Assembly (NCBI RefSeq): GCF_028009165.1
Contig: NC_079243.1
Location: 4,278,001 to 4,342,000, forward strand
DNA length: 64,000 bases
Source: Akanthomyces muscarius
Lineage: Eukaryota; Ascomycota; Sordariomycetes; Hypocreales; Cordycipitaceae
Reading direction: 5' to 3'
Below the pieces are notes generated by a model, which searched no databases, was not told the DNA's origin, and was given only the letters and a program-made list of their open reading frames with translations. Positions within the stretch are counted from its first letter, which is position 1, and each line of letters opens with the position of its first letter. Both the position numbers and the translations under genes were made by a program. Positions 1 to 12,200 of the stretch are shown here, piece after piece.

Positions 1-1240
1 GTCTCGTCGACATCGCCACCCTTGTTGGCGCGGAAGCAAACATTCATGCGTGAGCGCACATTCTTGTGGGGAACAACCTTGTAGACATCAGGGTGGGCAT
101 CGAGAGCGCCGTAGACGAGCTCAGCCTTTTTGGCAGAAACCTGCTCCTGGCCCTCAACGCGGTTGGGGTAGGTGCTGAGAAGTTTCTTCAAGACTTGGCC
201 GGCGATGTAGACACTAAGTGGGGTTAGCATACTTTGTGCCTGTGACTGTATCGGCATAGTACTTACTCAAAAATGCTCAACGTGTTATACAAGCTGTTAT
301 TCTTGGCAATGGTCTCATAAGAGAAAATAATGGGAGGAATGGGGAGACCCATGTTGCGCATTAGAGTCGCCGACGGCTGAGGTAGCTTGGGCGCAAGCAA
401 GCTCTTCTTGATGACGACGACAGTGATGCCTGTCGAGCCAAGGTTCTTCTGCGCACCAAAGAAGATGAGCGAGTAGTTGCGCACAGGAATGCGGCGGGAG
501 AGGATGTTGGACGACATGTCGGCGACGACAATGGGGCCCTCGCCGTCAGGGCCAGGAGCAAGCGACTGGGGGAATTCTTGGAACTCGACGCCGTCCACTG
601 TCTCGTTTGAGCAATGATACACCAGCGCCGCATCCTTGGAGAGCTTCCAGGTCGACTCCTCCGGGATGCTGCCAAACTTGCCGTCCTCGCCGCGGCCGTC
701 GGCAACAACATTGACGTGGTGCGGGCCGAGCAGGCGGGCAGCCTCGGCGGCGGCCTTTTGCGACCAGCCACCAGTGATGATGTAGTCGAGCTTGAGCTCG
801 TGGTCGATGGCGGATCGCAGCTCCTGCATCAGGGCCGGGTCGTTGGCCTCGTCCGTCTCGGACTTTTTGAGCTTGGCAAAGAGCGCGCGGCGCTTGCGGG
901 CGACCCAGGCGCCGACGAGGTTGTAGACGACAGCTGAGAACTCGCCAGAGCCACCGCCCTGCATGAAGAGAATCTCGTAGTCCTCGGGGATGTCGAGGTA
1001 CGTGGCCAGGTCGGCCTTGGCCTCGTCGATAATCTTGGTGGCGAGCGCGGAGCGGTGCGAGTGCTCGGCGATGCCCAGGCCCGTGTCCTGGAAGTTGAGC
1101 AGCGCCTGCGAGGCCGTCTCGAGGACGTCCTGGGGGAGCAGGGCCGGGCCGGCGCCAAAGTATGTGATTTCTTCTCTGGAAGGCATGGCTGGGCCGTTTT
1201 GTTGTGCTGCTGTTGTTAGAGTACAATGAGGGGTTGACAA
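1..1240 (-). CDS. SER1: Phosphoserine aminotransferase, C-terminus cut by window edge
   Basis: This PLP enzyme converts 3-phosphohydroxypyruvate and glutamate to phosphoserine in cytosolic serine synthesis. The protein shows the class-V aminotransferase pattern: ITYFGAGPALLP near the start, MQGGGSGEF in the middle, ITGGWSQKAA, VADMSSN, and FFGAQKNLG, whose lysine is the expected PLP Schiff-base residue. One intron (214-266, GTAAGT donor) joins SIF to DVYIAGQVLKK and continues into VPHKNVRSRMNV, after which the window ends, so the last part is missing. Two starts are possible: the ATG at 1240, or the ATG at 1186 giving MPSREEITYFG. The second begins at the usual family position and is equally credible. 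It is transcribed divergently from PRE5 across a gap of about 1 kb. Family identity is secure; only the exact start is open. Confidence 0.95.
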
Positions 1241-2250
1241 AGACTTTTGGCGTCAAGAGCAGAACGAGGAGGAAGATGCAGAAGCTCAGGCGTCACGACG
1301 AGGGGTTTATGTAGCAACGCGAGAGTAATGTATCCAGTCAAGGGTATATTACTAGATAGAAATTGGCCACCGGGGGACACGAGGAGACCTGCCAGTGCTT
1401 TGGTTTAGAAGGGAGAGAGAGTTCACGGATGCGGCAGTTGTTTAAGCTTGGTTTGTAGGTAGATTTTACTTGGGAGGAGTCTGCCCCTCCCCACCTTGAA
1501 GGCTGGTGGGCTTGCAGCGAGATGACGGCATAGCGCCGCCGACAATCGGCGTTGTGCGTCGTAGATGATTGGTAGTATAGATGCTACATTGCAAAAAAAA
1601 CCGTCTTGAATTTATTGACTGACTGTTACAGTCCAGTGAGTCAATCAACGCAATATAAAAGCCACTGGCTTTTTTGCATCCGCCTTGCAGGTCGCCTGCA
1701 GCAGGCTTGCGGAATGTCCAAGAACAGACATGACTTGGAAGCTGCCAAGTGGTCCCTGAACCAAGGGACTCACAGTGGACCATTGGACGCCGCTGGAGCG
1801 ACTCTTCAGTGGGATGCGTGCGCTGTGACGCCCCCACCATGGACAACTCCCAAGGTTGCAGGTGGGCTGCGCATGTAGATCAGATGGCATCTTGATGAGG
1901 TTATTTTTTGAGTACCTATAGGAATATCAAATCGATTTAAAATTAGTGTAATCTCGTGAGTTCTATGCCAGATACAATACGATGTCTCGTAAGTTGTGCT
2001 GCTCTGGTCACCCAGGCCGTGTACGTCCATTTTAGGCAGGCGGTGTGGCGGTCTAACCGCGGATCTGCCGCAGCGCGCGACAGCTTTCAGCCTGGACCAG
2101 AGGCGACGAAGCTTGGGCTGCCTGGCTGGTCTACTAGACAACGCCAACCCACTCCAGCTCGAGCTTCACCCTCGCCTTTGCATTACTCCACGACCGCCCA
2201 TCCCATATCCATCTCCATCCGCGCACCCGCACGTCAGGGAGCTATACATC
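1241..2250. other. Divergent intergenic region SER1/PRE5
   Basis: This is the 1-kb gap between two divergent genes. Short open frames occur on both strands, but none has a recognisable domain, a sensible start or splice signals. It presumably holds both promoters. No repeat or RNA gene was seen. Confidence 0.6.
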
Positions 2251-3179
2251 ATGTTTCGCAACAACTACGATAACGATTCAGTCACATTGTACGCCGGCCC
2301 GTCCCGATTCCACGATGCGAGCCTTTGGTTGCAGACCGCGTGGCTGGCGCCGTTTCCTTGCGTCGTTAAGCTGACATTACATCTCATAGCTCGCCCCAGG
2401 GCCGAATATTCCAGATTGAATATGCCGCCGAAGCTGTAAAGCAAGGTTCGGTAGTTGTTGGCATTGTCAGCAAGACCCATGCCGTTCTGTGCGCCGTCAA
2501 GGTAAATGCGTACCTGTTCAACACTGGCATCTGACCTCCCATTCGCTAACCGCACTTTTAGCGCAACGCCGAAGAACTGTCATCATACCAAAAGAAGCTG
2601 TTCAACATTGACGAACATGCCGGCATTGCCATTGCCGGCCTCACATCCGACGCCCGCGTCCTGTCCAACTTTATGAAGCAGCAGTGCCTCGGCCACCGCC
2701 TCACCTACGGCCGCGCCATGCCCCTGCGCAGCCTCGTCGGCATGATTGGCGACAAGGCGCAGGTCAACACGCAAATGTACGGCAAGCGGCCCTATGGCGT
2801 CGGCCTGCTGATTGCCGGCGTCGACGAGACGGGCCCGCACCTGTACGAGTTCCAGCCATCGGGCATGACGGAGGAGATGACGGCCTTTGCCATTGGCGCC
2901 CGCAGCCAGATGGCCCGCACATATCTCGAGCGCCACGTCGACTCCTTTGCCGACTGCACCCGCGAGGAGCTCGTCCAGCACGGCCTGCGCGCCCTCCGCG
3001 AGAGTCTCGTCCAGGACAAGGAGCTGACGGTCGACAACACCTCGGTCGGCCTGGTCGGTGTCAAGGCCGAGGGCGGCAAGAAGGGAATCGAGCAGTTCAA
3101 GCTCTATGACGAGTTTGAGGTCAAGGAGTGGCTCGACCGTGTCGGCGACGGGCAAGGAGGCATGGAGGTGGACGGTTAA
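2251..3179 (+). CDS. PRE5: 20S proteasome subunit alpha type 6
   Basis: This is a structural alpha-ring subunit of the 20S proteasome, acting in cytosol and nucleus. The N-terminus [18 protein letters not shown] and the alpha-subunit signature [17 protein letters not shown] identify the family, and the total length of 255 residues is normal. There are three exons, with introns at 2289-2389 (CTGAC branch site, TAG acceptor) and 2502-2561 (GTAAAT donor). Splicing the first restores TTC across the junction. Later landmarks are [39 protein letters not shown] and NTSVGLVG. As expected for an alpha subunit, there is no catalytic N-terminal threonine. The gene converges on the LOG-family gene with about 300 bp between the stops. 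The closest assignment is yeast Pre5 / human PSMA1. The tail is acidic and short. Confidence 0.95.
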
Positions 3180-3481
3180 GGGGGCCAGCGAGCAACGACA
3201 TGATGAAAAATAAACTGGTAGAACATGTACAATACACGCTGCGAGACGGCAAATTCTGTGCAACAGGCACTATACCGAATTCATGCAAAGTGCGGAAGTG
3301 ATGGAGCGGTGCTTAACATGAGTAGTGTATGTTGATTGATGAGCAGAGGACGCGCGCCGTTGCTAAACCACGAATGACCAAAACTCCGCGCCGTCCGTCT
3401 TGTATGCCAAATCCAGAGTCTATGAGTTAATTCTATCCTCTGCATTCTATTCTATGTATCCTAAAATTTGCCGCTCCCCGT

Positions 3482-4123
3482 CTACTGCTTGCCCCATTCC
3501 AGGCCGTAAATGGCCGACGACACCTTGTAGTCCCTGAGCATGGCAATGGCCTCGTCGCCGTCCTGCGCCGCCAGGACGATGCTCTTGTTGGCATCGCGGA
3601 TGAAGCCCTGGTCGACGGCCGTGTCAATCAGGTCCAGCATGCCGCGCCAGTAGTCGTTGACGTTGAGCAGCACGATGCCCTTGCTGTGGATGCCGAGCTG
3701 GTTCCAGGTGATGACCTCGAAGAGCTCCTCCATGGTGCCGAAGCCGCCCGGCAGGCCGACGAAGCCGGAGCCGGGGCCGCCGGCAAAGACCTCCTCGGCC
3801 ATGAGCTTCTTGCGGGTGTGCATGTCCGGGACGACGGTGGTGCGGCCGTACTTTGTCTCGTCGGGCACGTAGCGGCCGTCGGCGTTGACGGTGGCGTAGG
3901 TGCCGTCGCGCTCCCACTTGACGAGCGCCTCGGGGATGATGCCGTGGACGGCGTCGGGGCCGTTGAGCTCGCAGAGCGTCTTGGCGACCTCGCCCATGAG
4001 GCCGACGGTGCCGCCGCCGTAGACTGCGGAGGGAGGCGTTAGCGCGGGAAGGGGGTTCGGGACAGATGAGGTTCGGGGCGAAGAGGGGACACAGCATGTG
4101 TGCAGCTGGTGCGCGGCCGAGCA

Positions 4124-4164
<41 letters not shown>

Positions 4165-4325
4165 GTACCTAGGTCAATGTTTTTGGCGGCCATGGCACGG
4201 GCGAGCGCGCGGGCAGCCTCGATGTATTCGGGCTTCTTTCCCGGCGAGGCGCCGCAGAAGACGCAGATCTTGGTTCGAGGCGCGGCGGCCGCGGCCGAGG
4301 TGCCGTTGGTGCTTTCGGCCGTCAT
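3482..4325 (-). CDS. LOG-family protein (cytokinin riboside 5'-monophosphate phosphoribohydrolase type)
   Basis: LOG proteins hydrolyse nucleoside 5'-monophosphates to base and ribose phosphate, which in plants and some fungi releases active cytokinins. They were long mis-labelled lysine decarboxylases. The 232-residue protein has the Rossmann start KICVFCGASPGKKPEY, the glycine loop VYGGGTVGLMG and the family signature PGGFGTMEE, followed by TWNQLGIHSKG. The active-site arginine and glutamate positions look conserved. The start at 4325 gives a low-complexity leader (MTAESTNGTSAAAAA) before the conserved core. One intron, 4024-4168, restores LVYGGG across the junction and contains a GA/TC microsatellite. 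Whether the substrate is a cytokinin precursor cannot be told from sequence. The gene converges with PRE5. Confidence 0.9.
4127..4161. repeat. (GA)n microsatellite within the LOG intron
   Basis: About 17 uninterrupted GA units lie close to the 5' splice site of the LOG-gene intron, reading as a pyrimidine (TC) run in the transcript. Length polymorphism is expected. Confidence 0.9.
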
Positions 4326-6124
4326 TCTGATTGATTGATTCGGTAGCCCCAAGGAGAAGGGTATATGTAGATGTCGAGTGCAAAAGAGTTGGAAGCGAAG
4401 CGTGGGCCGCAAAGAGTTGGACTCTTGTTATCTCGGGGCCCAAGCTCTCCCTGTCAAAGAGTCGGTTGATGGCAAACAAGCAGGTGGCAGGGTGTGGCAA
4501 TTGGGAGCGCAAGGATGCGGGGAAGAGATGTCTTGTGACTGCTCTTGTCTGATTGGTGTGCTGTGTGAAACCAGGAGAATTTATCGACAAAAAAAGCGGC
4601 GGCCTGAGGAGTGTTTATTGTTCGTTGGAAAGTAAATACATTGGCCATATGACGTGCAGTGACTCGCTCGGGGGGCGGAGGGGCCAAAGGGAGGGGCGAC
4701 GGCGTCGTTTTCGGCGAACGGCCGGCACACGCCGCGCCGGGGTGGCTTCTGGCTGGTTGGCGCGATTTTTCTCTCCCGCTCCGGTTGCTTATTGGCTTGA
4801 GAGGTTGCGTTAATCGGGACAAGACAACGGCTATTTTGCTTTGGCTGCGCTAGTTAACTTTACAACGGACAAGTGCTGAGGATTGGCACGCTGGAGGAGG
4901 CACAGCCCAGTGGGTGACTCACGGGTTATAGGCGCTCGGCTCGAATTGCTGCTTAGGAGCCGTGAAATAAAAGGCTCATACATGTATGTTGGTATAAAAT
5001 AGATGGAAAAGAATTTTTTTCCCCTCCAATATTGGGTCGGCCTGTGAGTCTTGGGTGGGTTCATCGCAAAGGCAGATGCCGTGAGCGCTCTGGCAGGCGC
5101 CCACGATAACCTGCTCATTCCCCGCTGAAGGACACCTTTGAATGTCTCTTCAACGCCACCGAGGTTGCTTTTGATGGTGGGATCGAGCTGCCTGCAGCCA
5201 GTAAATCGTGCATTGCAGAAAAGAAATCGGAAATTATTATTATTTCGATTTTTGTCAGATTTTCTTTCTTGCCTTGCTCGTCCTCCTGCAAAAGCTTCGT
5301 TGATTTCTGCTGTCGAGCACTACTGAATCTCATGGCACCAGTTGACATATGTTGCGTCTGCCGGGCTAGTATTCACGAAACTGCCGAGTATAGTTAGAAT
5401 TTTTCTTTTCTTCTTCACTATTTTTTTCGGGGGGGGTTTTTTTTGTGAACGAAAGGTCAAGAATAACCTTCTTCACCAGACATCTACCATCATCGTGCTG
5501 CAAATGTAGAAGCTCAACTGGCCAAAGACACCCATCATTGGAACGTCAGAACGAAGAAGACAAGACTGCATATCAATAATGGCAACTTTTGTTTCTTTGA
5601 TTTGGGGATGATGTGGCATACAAACCAGACCAAATAAGTGCGGTTGCAGAACGAATGTGGAATGCTTGGCGTTTCGAGGCAGACGTGGACACGACAACAC
5701 CGCGACGGATTGCACAGGCAGCGGATGAGTAACGGAGCCTTCGCATTACCCCTTGGTGCAAAGAAGCTGTCAATCTTGACAAATTGAGATGTTATCTGCA
5801 CTCTGGAAATCTAGATACAATACTTTCCAATTTAGGTATTGCTTGTAAAACCAACACTACCTCTCTCTACCCTTTACTACGTTACTTTTAGCGCTCCACG
5901 TGGGTATTGCAGCGCCAACGCCAAAAGCCAACGCCACGCCGCCCTAGCAAGAGGACCCTTTCTCGCCCCCCTTCGACAACCCAGCTTTTGCGCCGCGCAT
6001 ATCTGGCCTGTCCCTCCCCAGACAGCCTTTTTTGCCCGTTCTTCGCAAGTCTACCGGCATCGTTTGGCATTGCCCATATTGGAATCGACCCTGACCCGTC
6101 GAATTGTCCCGTCACAGCGACACA
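4326..6124. other. 1.8-kb divergent intergenic region
   Basis: The region separates the LOG gene from the CLPTM1-type gene. It contains homopolymer runs (T and G tracts near 5410-5450) and several short open frames with no domain, no supporting splice sites and no family resemblance. It is unusually long for this dense block. I see no gene or RNA in it. Confidence 0.55.
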
Positions 6125-8224
6125 ATGCCCGCCGAAGGTGTCGCCGCCGTGCTCCCGCCCCAGCAGGGAGCGCCCGGCCAGCGCCAACAGCAGCAGCAAG
6201 GTGTAAGAAAGAGCTCCTCGCCGCATGAAATCTTCGTTCAACGGCCCCGAATCCCACTGACACTAATCTAGGGTGGCTTCAACTTCCAACGCCTGCTTCT
6301 CGGCGCTGGCTTCTACCTCGCCGTCAATGCCGGCCTCAGCTGGTACATGCAAAAGGACCAGCGCGGCGTCAGCGTCGAGGATCCCACCACGGGCCAGCAG
6401 ATCCGCGTCACCACCAACACCGGCGACATCCCTGCCTTCCAGCTGCGGCCCAAGGAGCTCGACGAGGGTGCCGAGCGCGCCACCCTCCCCAAGATGGTCG
6501 CGCCCATCTGGCCCCAGGACAGCCACGTCGACATTGTCATCACCGTCTCGCCCTCGTCCAACCCGGCCCCGATCGAACAGACGCGCCCCGAGTATGTCGT
6601 GCTCAACGAGAAGCGCTTCCACATGGGCAACAGCTCCGACAAGCGCCACGTCGACGGCAAGTTCACCGTGCCCCCCGAGGTCCAGCACAACGGCACCCTC
6701 TGGGGCCACTTCTTCGTCGGCCTCGCCGGCAGCACCCTCGACCCGCGCGACCCGAGCTGGTCCAGCGACACAGCCTACCACATGGCCTACCCGCTGACCC
6801 AGTACCTGCCCAAGAAGAGGGTGGCTAAGACGAGAAACCTGCTCGGCTCGCGCAGCGAGGAGGAAGAGGAGGAGCCTGAGATTGTTGAGCCCAAGACGCC
6901 CATCATCACGAACCACTACCACCCCAACGCTAGTCTGTCGTTTATTCCTGGTGTCGGCGTCAAGGAACTACAGACCATGCCTCCTCCGATGCAGCACTTT
7001 ATCCGCCTCGAGCGCTCCGGCGCCCGTGACGGCACTGGCCAGAACGGCTGGTACTACCCGCTGCTGTTTGTCAACACGTTCTGGCAGCTCACCAAGGACA
7101 TGATTCCTCTCAACGAGACGGTCACCGAGCTGCCGATCCGCATTGACCTCAACAACATGGCTGCCTGGCAGTTCCAGATCATGGCCAACATTGAGATGAA
7201 CTCCAAGGAAAACGCGCGCCAGGCCGCCTTTGGCAATCCCGTCCCCGGCACCGGCGACGGCTCCGAGATTGAAATGGTCAAGGAGATTCTTCTCGACAAC
7301 AACCCCATCCTGCTCGCCATTACCGCCTTTGCCACCGTCGCCCATCTTATCCTCGAGACGCTGGCGTTTGGCTCCGACATTGCGCACTACCGCAAGAAGA
7401 AGGACAATGTCGGCATCTCTGTGCGCTCCATTCTGGCCAACGTCTTCATGCAGGCCGTCATCTTCCTGTACCTGCTCGACAACTCGCAAAACACGAGCTG
7501 GATGATTCTCGGCTCCCAGGTTGTCGGCATCGTCATCGAGTTTTGGAAGATTACCACCGTTGTCGACGTCCGCTGGCGCGCTACACCTCCCGGCTCCTAC
7601 ATCCCGTACTGGTTCGTCTTTGAGGACAAGCACAAGCTCACCGAGACGGAGGAAAAGACCAAGGAGTACGACGAGATAGCCTTCAAGTACATGTACATTG
7701 TGGCCGTGCCCCTGCTGATCGCCTACGGCATCTACTCGCTCTGGTACGACACGCACAAGTCGTGGTACTCGTTTGTCATTGCCACGCTCGTCGGCTCCGT
7801 CTACACGTACGGCTTCCTCATGATGGTGCCCTCGCTGTACATCAACTACCGCCTCAAGAGCGTCGCCCACATGCCCGCCAAGGCCATGATGTACAAGTTC
7901 CTCAACACCTTCATCGACGACCTCTTTGCGTTCACCATCAAGATGCCGCTCCTGCACCGCCTCGCCACGTTCCGCGACGACATCATCTTCTTCGTCTACC
8001 TGTACCAGATGTGGTCCTACAAGACCGACTACTCCCGCGTCAACGAGTTTGGCCAGGGCGGCGGCGACGAGGACGAGGAGCCGCCCAAGCTGGTCGAGGA
8101 CAAGGGCAAGAAGGAGGAGGTCAACATGGACGCCAAGCGCAAGGCCGTCAAGGAGATTTTGGAAGATAGGGCCAAGGCCAAGGCCAGCGGCGCTGACACG
8201 GGCGCTGCGACGAAGAGGAAGTGA
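6125..8224 (+). CDS. CLPTM1-family multi-pass membrane protein
   Basis: The protein is the fungal homologue of human CLPTM1 (cleft lip and palate transmembrane protein 1), an ER/Golgi membrane protein family. The 676-residue product has a Gln-rich N-terminus, then a first hydrophobic segment (LLLGAGFYLAVNAGLSWYM), a long lumenal-type domain with RHVDGKFTVPPEVQHNGTLW and SSDTAYHMAYPLTQYLPKK, and a C-terminal half with about five membrane segments, including the conserved ILLDNNPILLAIT and NVFMQAVIFLYLLDNSQNTS. A KLVEDKGKKEE-type charged tail closes it. One intron (6203-6271) follows the tenth kilodalton or so of low-complexity leader; splicing keeps frame at QQGGGFNFQRL. The exact function in fungi is unknown. 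Membership rests on the whole-length pattern. Confidence 0.9.
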
Positions 8225-9203
8225 GGTGTGTGTAAGTACCTTGTGCGGTGAAAGGTGTTGTTGATGCATATGGCTTGCTTGGTTCAATCATGCAGATGGC
8301 ATTATGTATCGGATGATAGACAAGCAATACAATGAACTTGAAATTGTATTCAATAACCCGCTTATTACATCGTCAACCGTTGTATCGGTCCGTGCATAGA
8401 ACACCTGTGCGCCTAGACATCATGTTCAATCTTTCCCAGTTCTGCAGGTTCCTGTTGAATGTTACTGCGCTCGGGTGAGGTATGGAGATCACCCCGAGTC
8501 GATCTACACCCACCTTCTCGAAGAAACCGCCTCGCAGGTTGAAAATACTTTGCCCCTTTCTTGTATCGAGTTAATAGATCACCAAAATCAGCAGTCCAAT
8601 TTACTGGCCTAGCTACATCAATGGCCACCGCTAACAAACCTCACATTTTTTTGGGGGCGCCAAGCCTAAGCTCTTGCTGCTTTATTATCGCCCTGAACAG
8701 AGGCGATGGTGATTGGCAAGGTAAGTAAAGCCTCAGCCGAGCGCGCCGAGTCAGGTCACTACCATGGCATGGACCAGCCCAGGCTCTAGACCACCGGCAA
8801 CCGATCTTTCCATGTCCCAGACTAGTGATCCAGGAACTCGATGGCGATCGTCACTAATCCGTATTTGCGTGCGAATTCAGCCGACATGTTAAATGCTCTC
8901 AGATACGTGGTAGCGGCCTGTGGAGTAGGCAACGTTAGCTAGTCACCACTCAGAAGCCTCCGCTCCGACTCTCGGAGCTGGGCAGAAAATTTTGGTGACG
9001 CATTGCGGCATTGCGGCATTGGAAGCTACACGCCGCTATTTTTTTCAACGCACCCCGCTCCATTTAATCCGGGGACGAGCTGCAATTGCTTTCAATATCG
9101 AGAGCTTCAATTTATCAACTCCCTCGGCTGCTCAATCTCTTCCCATTCTTCATCGGCCGTAGTCAGCAGTTCGTTTTGCACTGTGTCCCATACAGTCGCC
9201 ACA
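8225..9203. other. Intergenic region, promoter of LYS2-like gene
   Basis: About 1 kb between two genes on the same strand. No coding pattern, RNA gene or repeat is evident. The last 150 bases before the next ATG are pyrimidine-rich, as is common in fungal 5' leaders. Confidence 0.55.
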
Positions 9204-12200
9204 ATGTCGCTACCTGACCCTACCGAAGACCTCGATTGGGGGGGTTACCTTGGAGGTATCCATGAGATATTCCACAAGAATGCCGTGGCTCATCCCGACA
9301 GACCTTGTGTCATCGAGACCAAGACTTCCAAGTGCGTCATTCCCCTCTACATTGAGCCGAGGTCATGTCAATTGCAGTAGCTGACAAGGCATACAGGGCG
9401 CCAACAACAACATACACCTACCGCCAAATTGACGAGGCAAGCAACAACATCGCAAACTACTTGCGCGATGCTGGCATTCAAAATGGGGACGCCGTCATGA
9501 TCTTTGCGCACCGCTCAGTCGAGCTGGTCTGTGCGTACATGGGAACCCTGGCTGCCGGTGGTATCGTCACCGTCCTTGATCCTCAGTATCCCCCACAAAG
9601 ACAGCAGAGTATGCTTAACCCCGGACGAGAACTGGACCGACAATCAGCTAACGCATCACACCAGTCTATCTTCAAGTCGCTCAGCCCAAGGCGCTTATCT
9701 CCATCCGCAAGGCTACGGAGGAGAGCGGGTAAGCGCTAAGCCCAATTCTTCCGTGACCCGAGGTCTCTCGATATTGACATCTTGATACAGTCCACTAGCT
9801 CCTCTCGTCCAAAAGTACATTGATGATGACCTTGGTATTAAGATCAAGATTCCGGACCTCCGCTTCACCGAGGATGGCGCGTTGACTGGTGGCGACCAAG
9901 ATGGCGGCGACATCTTCGCCAATGTCAAGGAGAGGGCATCTACACCTCCAGACGTGCTCATCGGACCCGATTCCAACTGTACGCTGTCATTTACAAGCGG
10001 AACTCAAGGCTTACCAAAGTATGAGCATTCACCCTGTCCCCTACTCCTCTTCGGAACACGCCGAGCTTCTACTAATACTTTACAGGGGCGTACTTGGCCG
10101 TCATTACAGTCTGGCAAGATATTTCCCATGGATGGCTGAAAAGTTTGGCCTCTCATCAGAAAGCGTGTACGCCTGTCTTTCTGGAATTGCCCACGACCCA
10201 ATCCAGAGAGGTACGAACTTGTTTGCAATGTAGCTCAGAAGCTCTCACTAATCGTCGCCTCAGATATCATGACGCCGCTTTTCTTGGGCGCGAGACTCCT
10301 CATTCCCGCCAAGGAGGATATCCAGCATGAGAGGCTGAGTGAGTGGATGCGAGAGTGGTCTCCAACAACGACTCACCTTACGCCTGCGATGGGACAGATT
10401 CTGGTTGGTGGCGCTACAGCCCAGTTCTCCAACCTGCGCCAGGTCTTCTTCGTCGGTGACGTCCTTACCACTCGCGACTGCCGCGCGCTTCGTAAGCTCG
10501 GCCCTGCCTGCAACATCATCAACATGTACGGAACCACGGAAACTTCTCGTGCTGTGTCCTACTTTGCGGTTCCCTCCGCTCAGGAGGACCCGACAGCCCT
10601 GGATTCACTCGGCGACTCCGTCCCCGCCGGCTGGGGCATGAAGGATGTCCAGGTGCTGGTAGTGGATCGCAAGGATCGCACTAAGATTTGTCCTATTGGT
10701 GTCGTTGGAGAAATCTATATTCGCGCTGCCGGACTCGCGGAAGGTTACCTGAATGATGCTGAGAAGAACAAGGAGAAGTTCATTGACAACTGGTTCGTCG
10801 ACAATGATAAGTGGGTGGAAGCAGACAAGGCCAACAGCAAGGGCGAACCGTGGCGCAAGTACTACAAGGGACCGCGAGACAGACTTTACGTCACAGGAGA
10901 TCTCGGAGAATATCGACCGGACGGGTCTGTGCGTGTGCTAGGCCGTATCGACTCCCAAGTCAAGGTAAATAATAATTCGTTCTTTTGTTTATTCCATTAC
11001 GCTAACTTGACAGATTCGCGGATTCCGGGTGGAACTCAACGAGATTGATGCCAACCTGAGTGGCAGTCCTCTGATCCGAGACTGCAAGACCCTGGTTCGA
11101 AGAGATCGTAACGAGGAGCCGACGCTCGTCAGTTACATCGTGCCCGAGATTGCGGAGTGGAAGCGCTGGCTTGAGGCTCAGGGCCTCCAAGATATCGAAG
11201 AGGAGGGTGTGGAAATGGGGCCCTGTACCGTCTACCTCAAGAAGCGGTTCCGCCTCATCCAAGCCGAAGTGCGAGACCACCTCAAATCTCGCTTACCGGC
11301 GCACTCGGTTCCCTCGATCTACCTTGTGTTGCAAAAGCTGCCTCTGAACCCGAACGGGAAGGTCGACTCTCCCAACCTGCCTTTCCCCGATGCCTCTCTC
11401 ATGATGGAGGAAGCCTCGGAGGAGGACCTGAAGAGCTGGGAGAGTCTGTCCGAGACTGAGAAGACTATTGCGACACAATGGTCGACCCTGATCCCGGGTT
11501 TCAATGCTCAGACAGTCCGGTATGTCTCTGCTGATGGCTTAGTTCTCCGCACCTTAAACACTAACCCTCGACTCCTAGGCCCGACTCAAGTTTCTTTGAC
11601 TGCGGTGGTCACAGTCTTCTTGCTCAGCAGCTCCTGCTTGACCTTCGCAAGAACCTGAACGTCGACATCACCATCAGCGTCCTCTATGCAAACCCCACCC
11701 TTCGCGGCCTGAGCACCCAAGTCGACCGTCTTCGCAGCGGCCAGGCTGTTACAGTCGACCATTCTGCCGATACAGTCTACTCTGACTCTCTCGACGAGCT
11801 CACCAAGACCCTGGACGAAAAGTACCAAAGCGCGGATCCCGATGCCTTGAGCCCTTCCACTGGCGCCACCTTTTTCCTTACCGGTGCCACTGGCTTCCTC
11901 GGCGCATACCTAGCCAAGGACATCTTAGAGAGGAAGAACACCAAGCTTATTGCTCACATCCGTGGAGCCAAGGACCACAAGTTTGCCAAGGAGCGTCTCA
12001 CAAGATCCCTCAAAGGCTATGGTCTCTGGCAAGACTCCTGGGCGGACAGGATCTCCTGCGTTATTGGTGATCTTACCAAGCCCCGCCTTGGCCTTGACGA
12101 CGCCAGCTGGAAGCACGTCGCTGATACAGCTGATGCGTTTATCCACAACGCTGCGTACGTTCACTGGATCGCTCGTTACGAGCAGATGATGCGTCCCAAT

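Noticed and set aside
4127..4161. GA run considered as a coding Ser/Leu repeat in the LOG protein
   Set aside because: It lies inside an intron with good splice sites, and removing it restores the conserved YGGG loop.
6968..8287. 439-codon open frame on the minus strand opposite the CLPTM1-type gene
   Set aside because: It is an antisense shadow caused by GC-rich codon use; its composition is unlike any real family.
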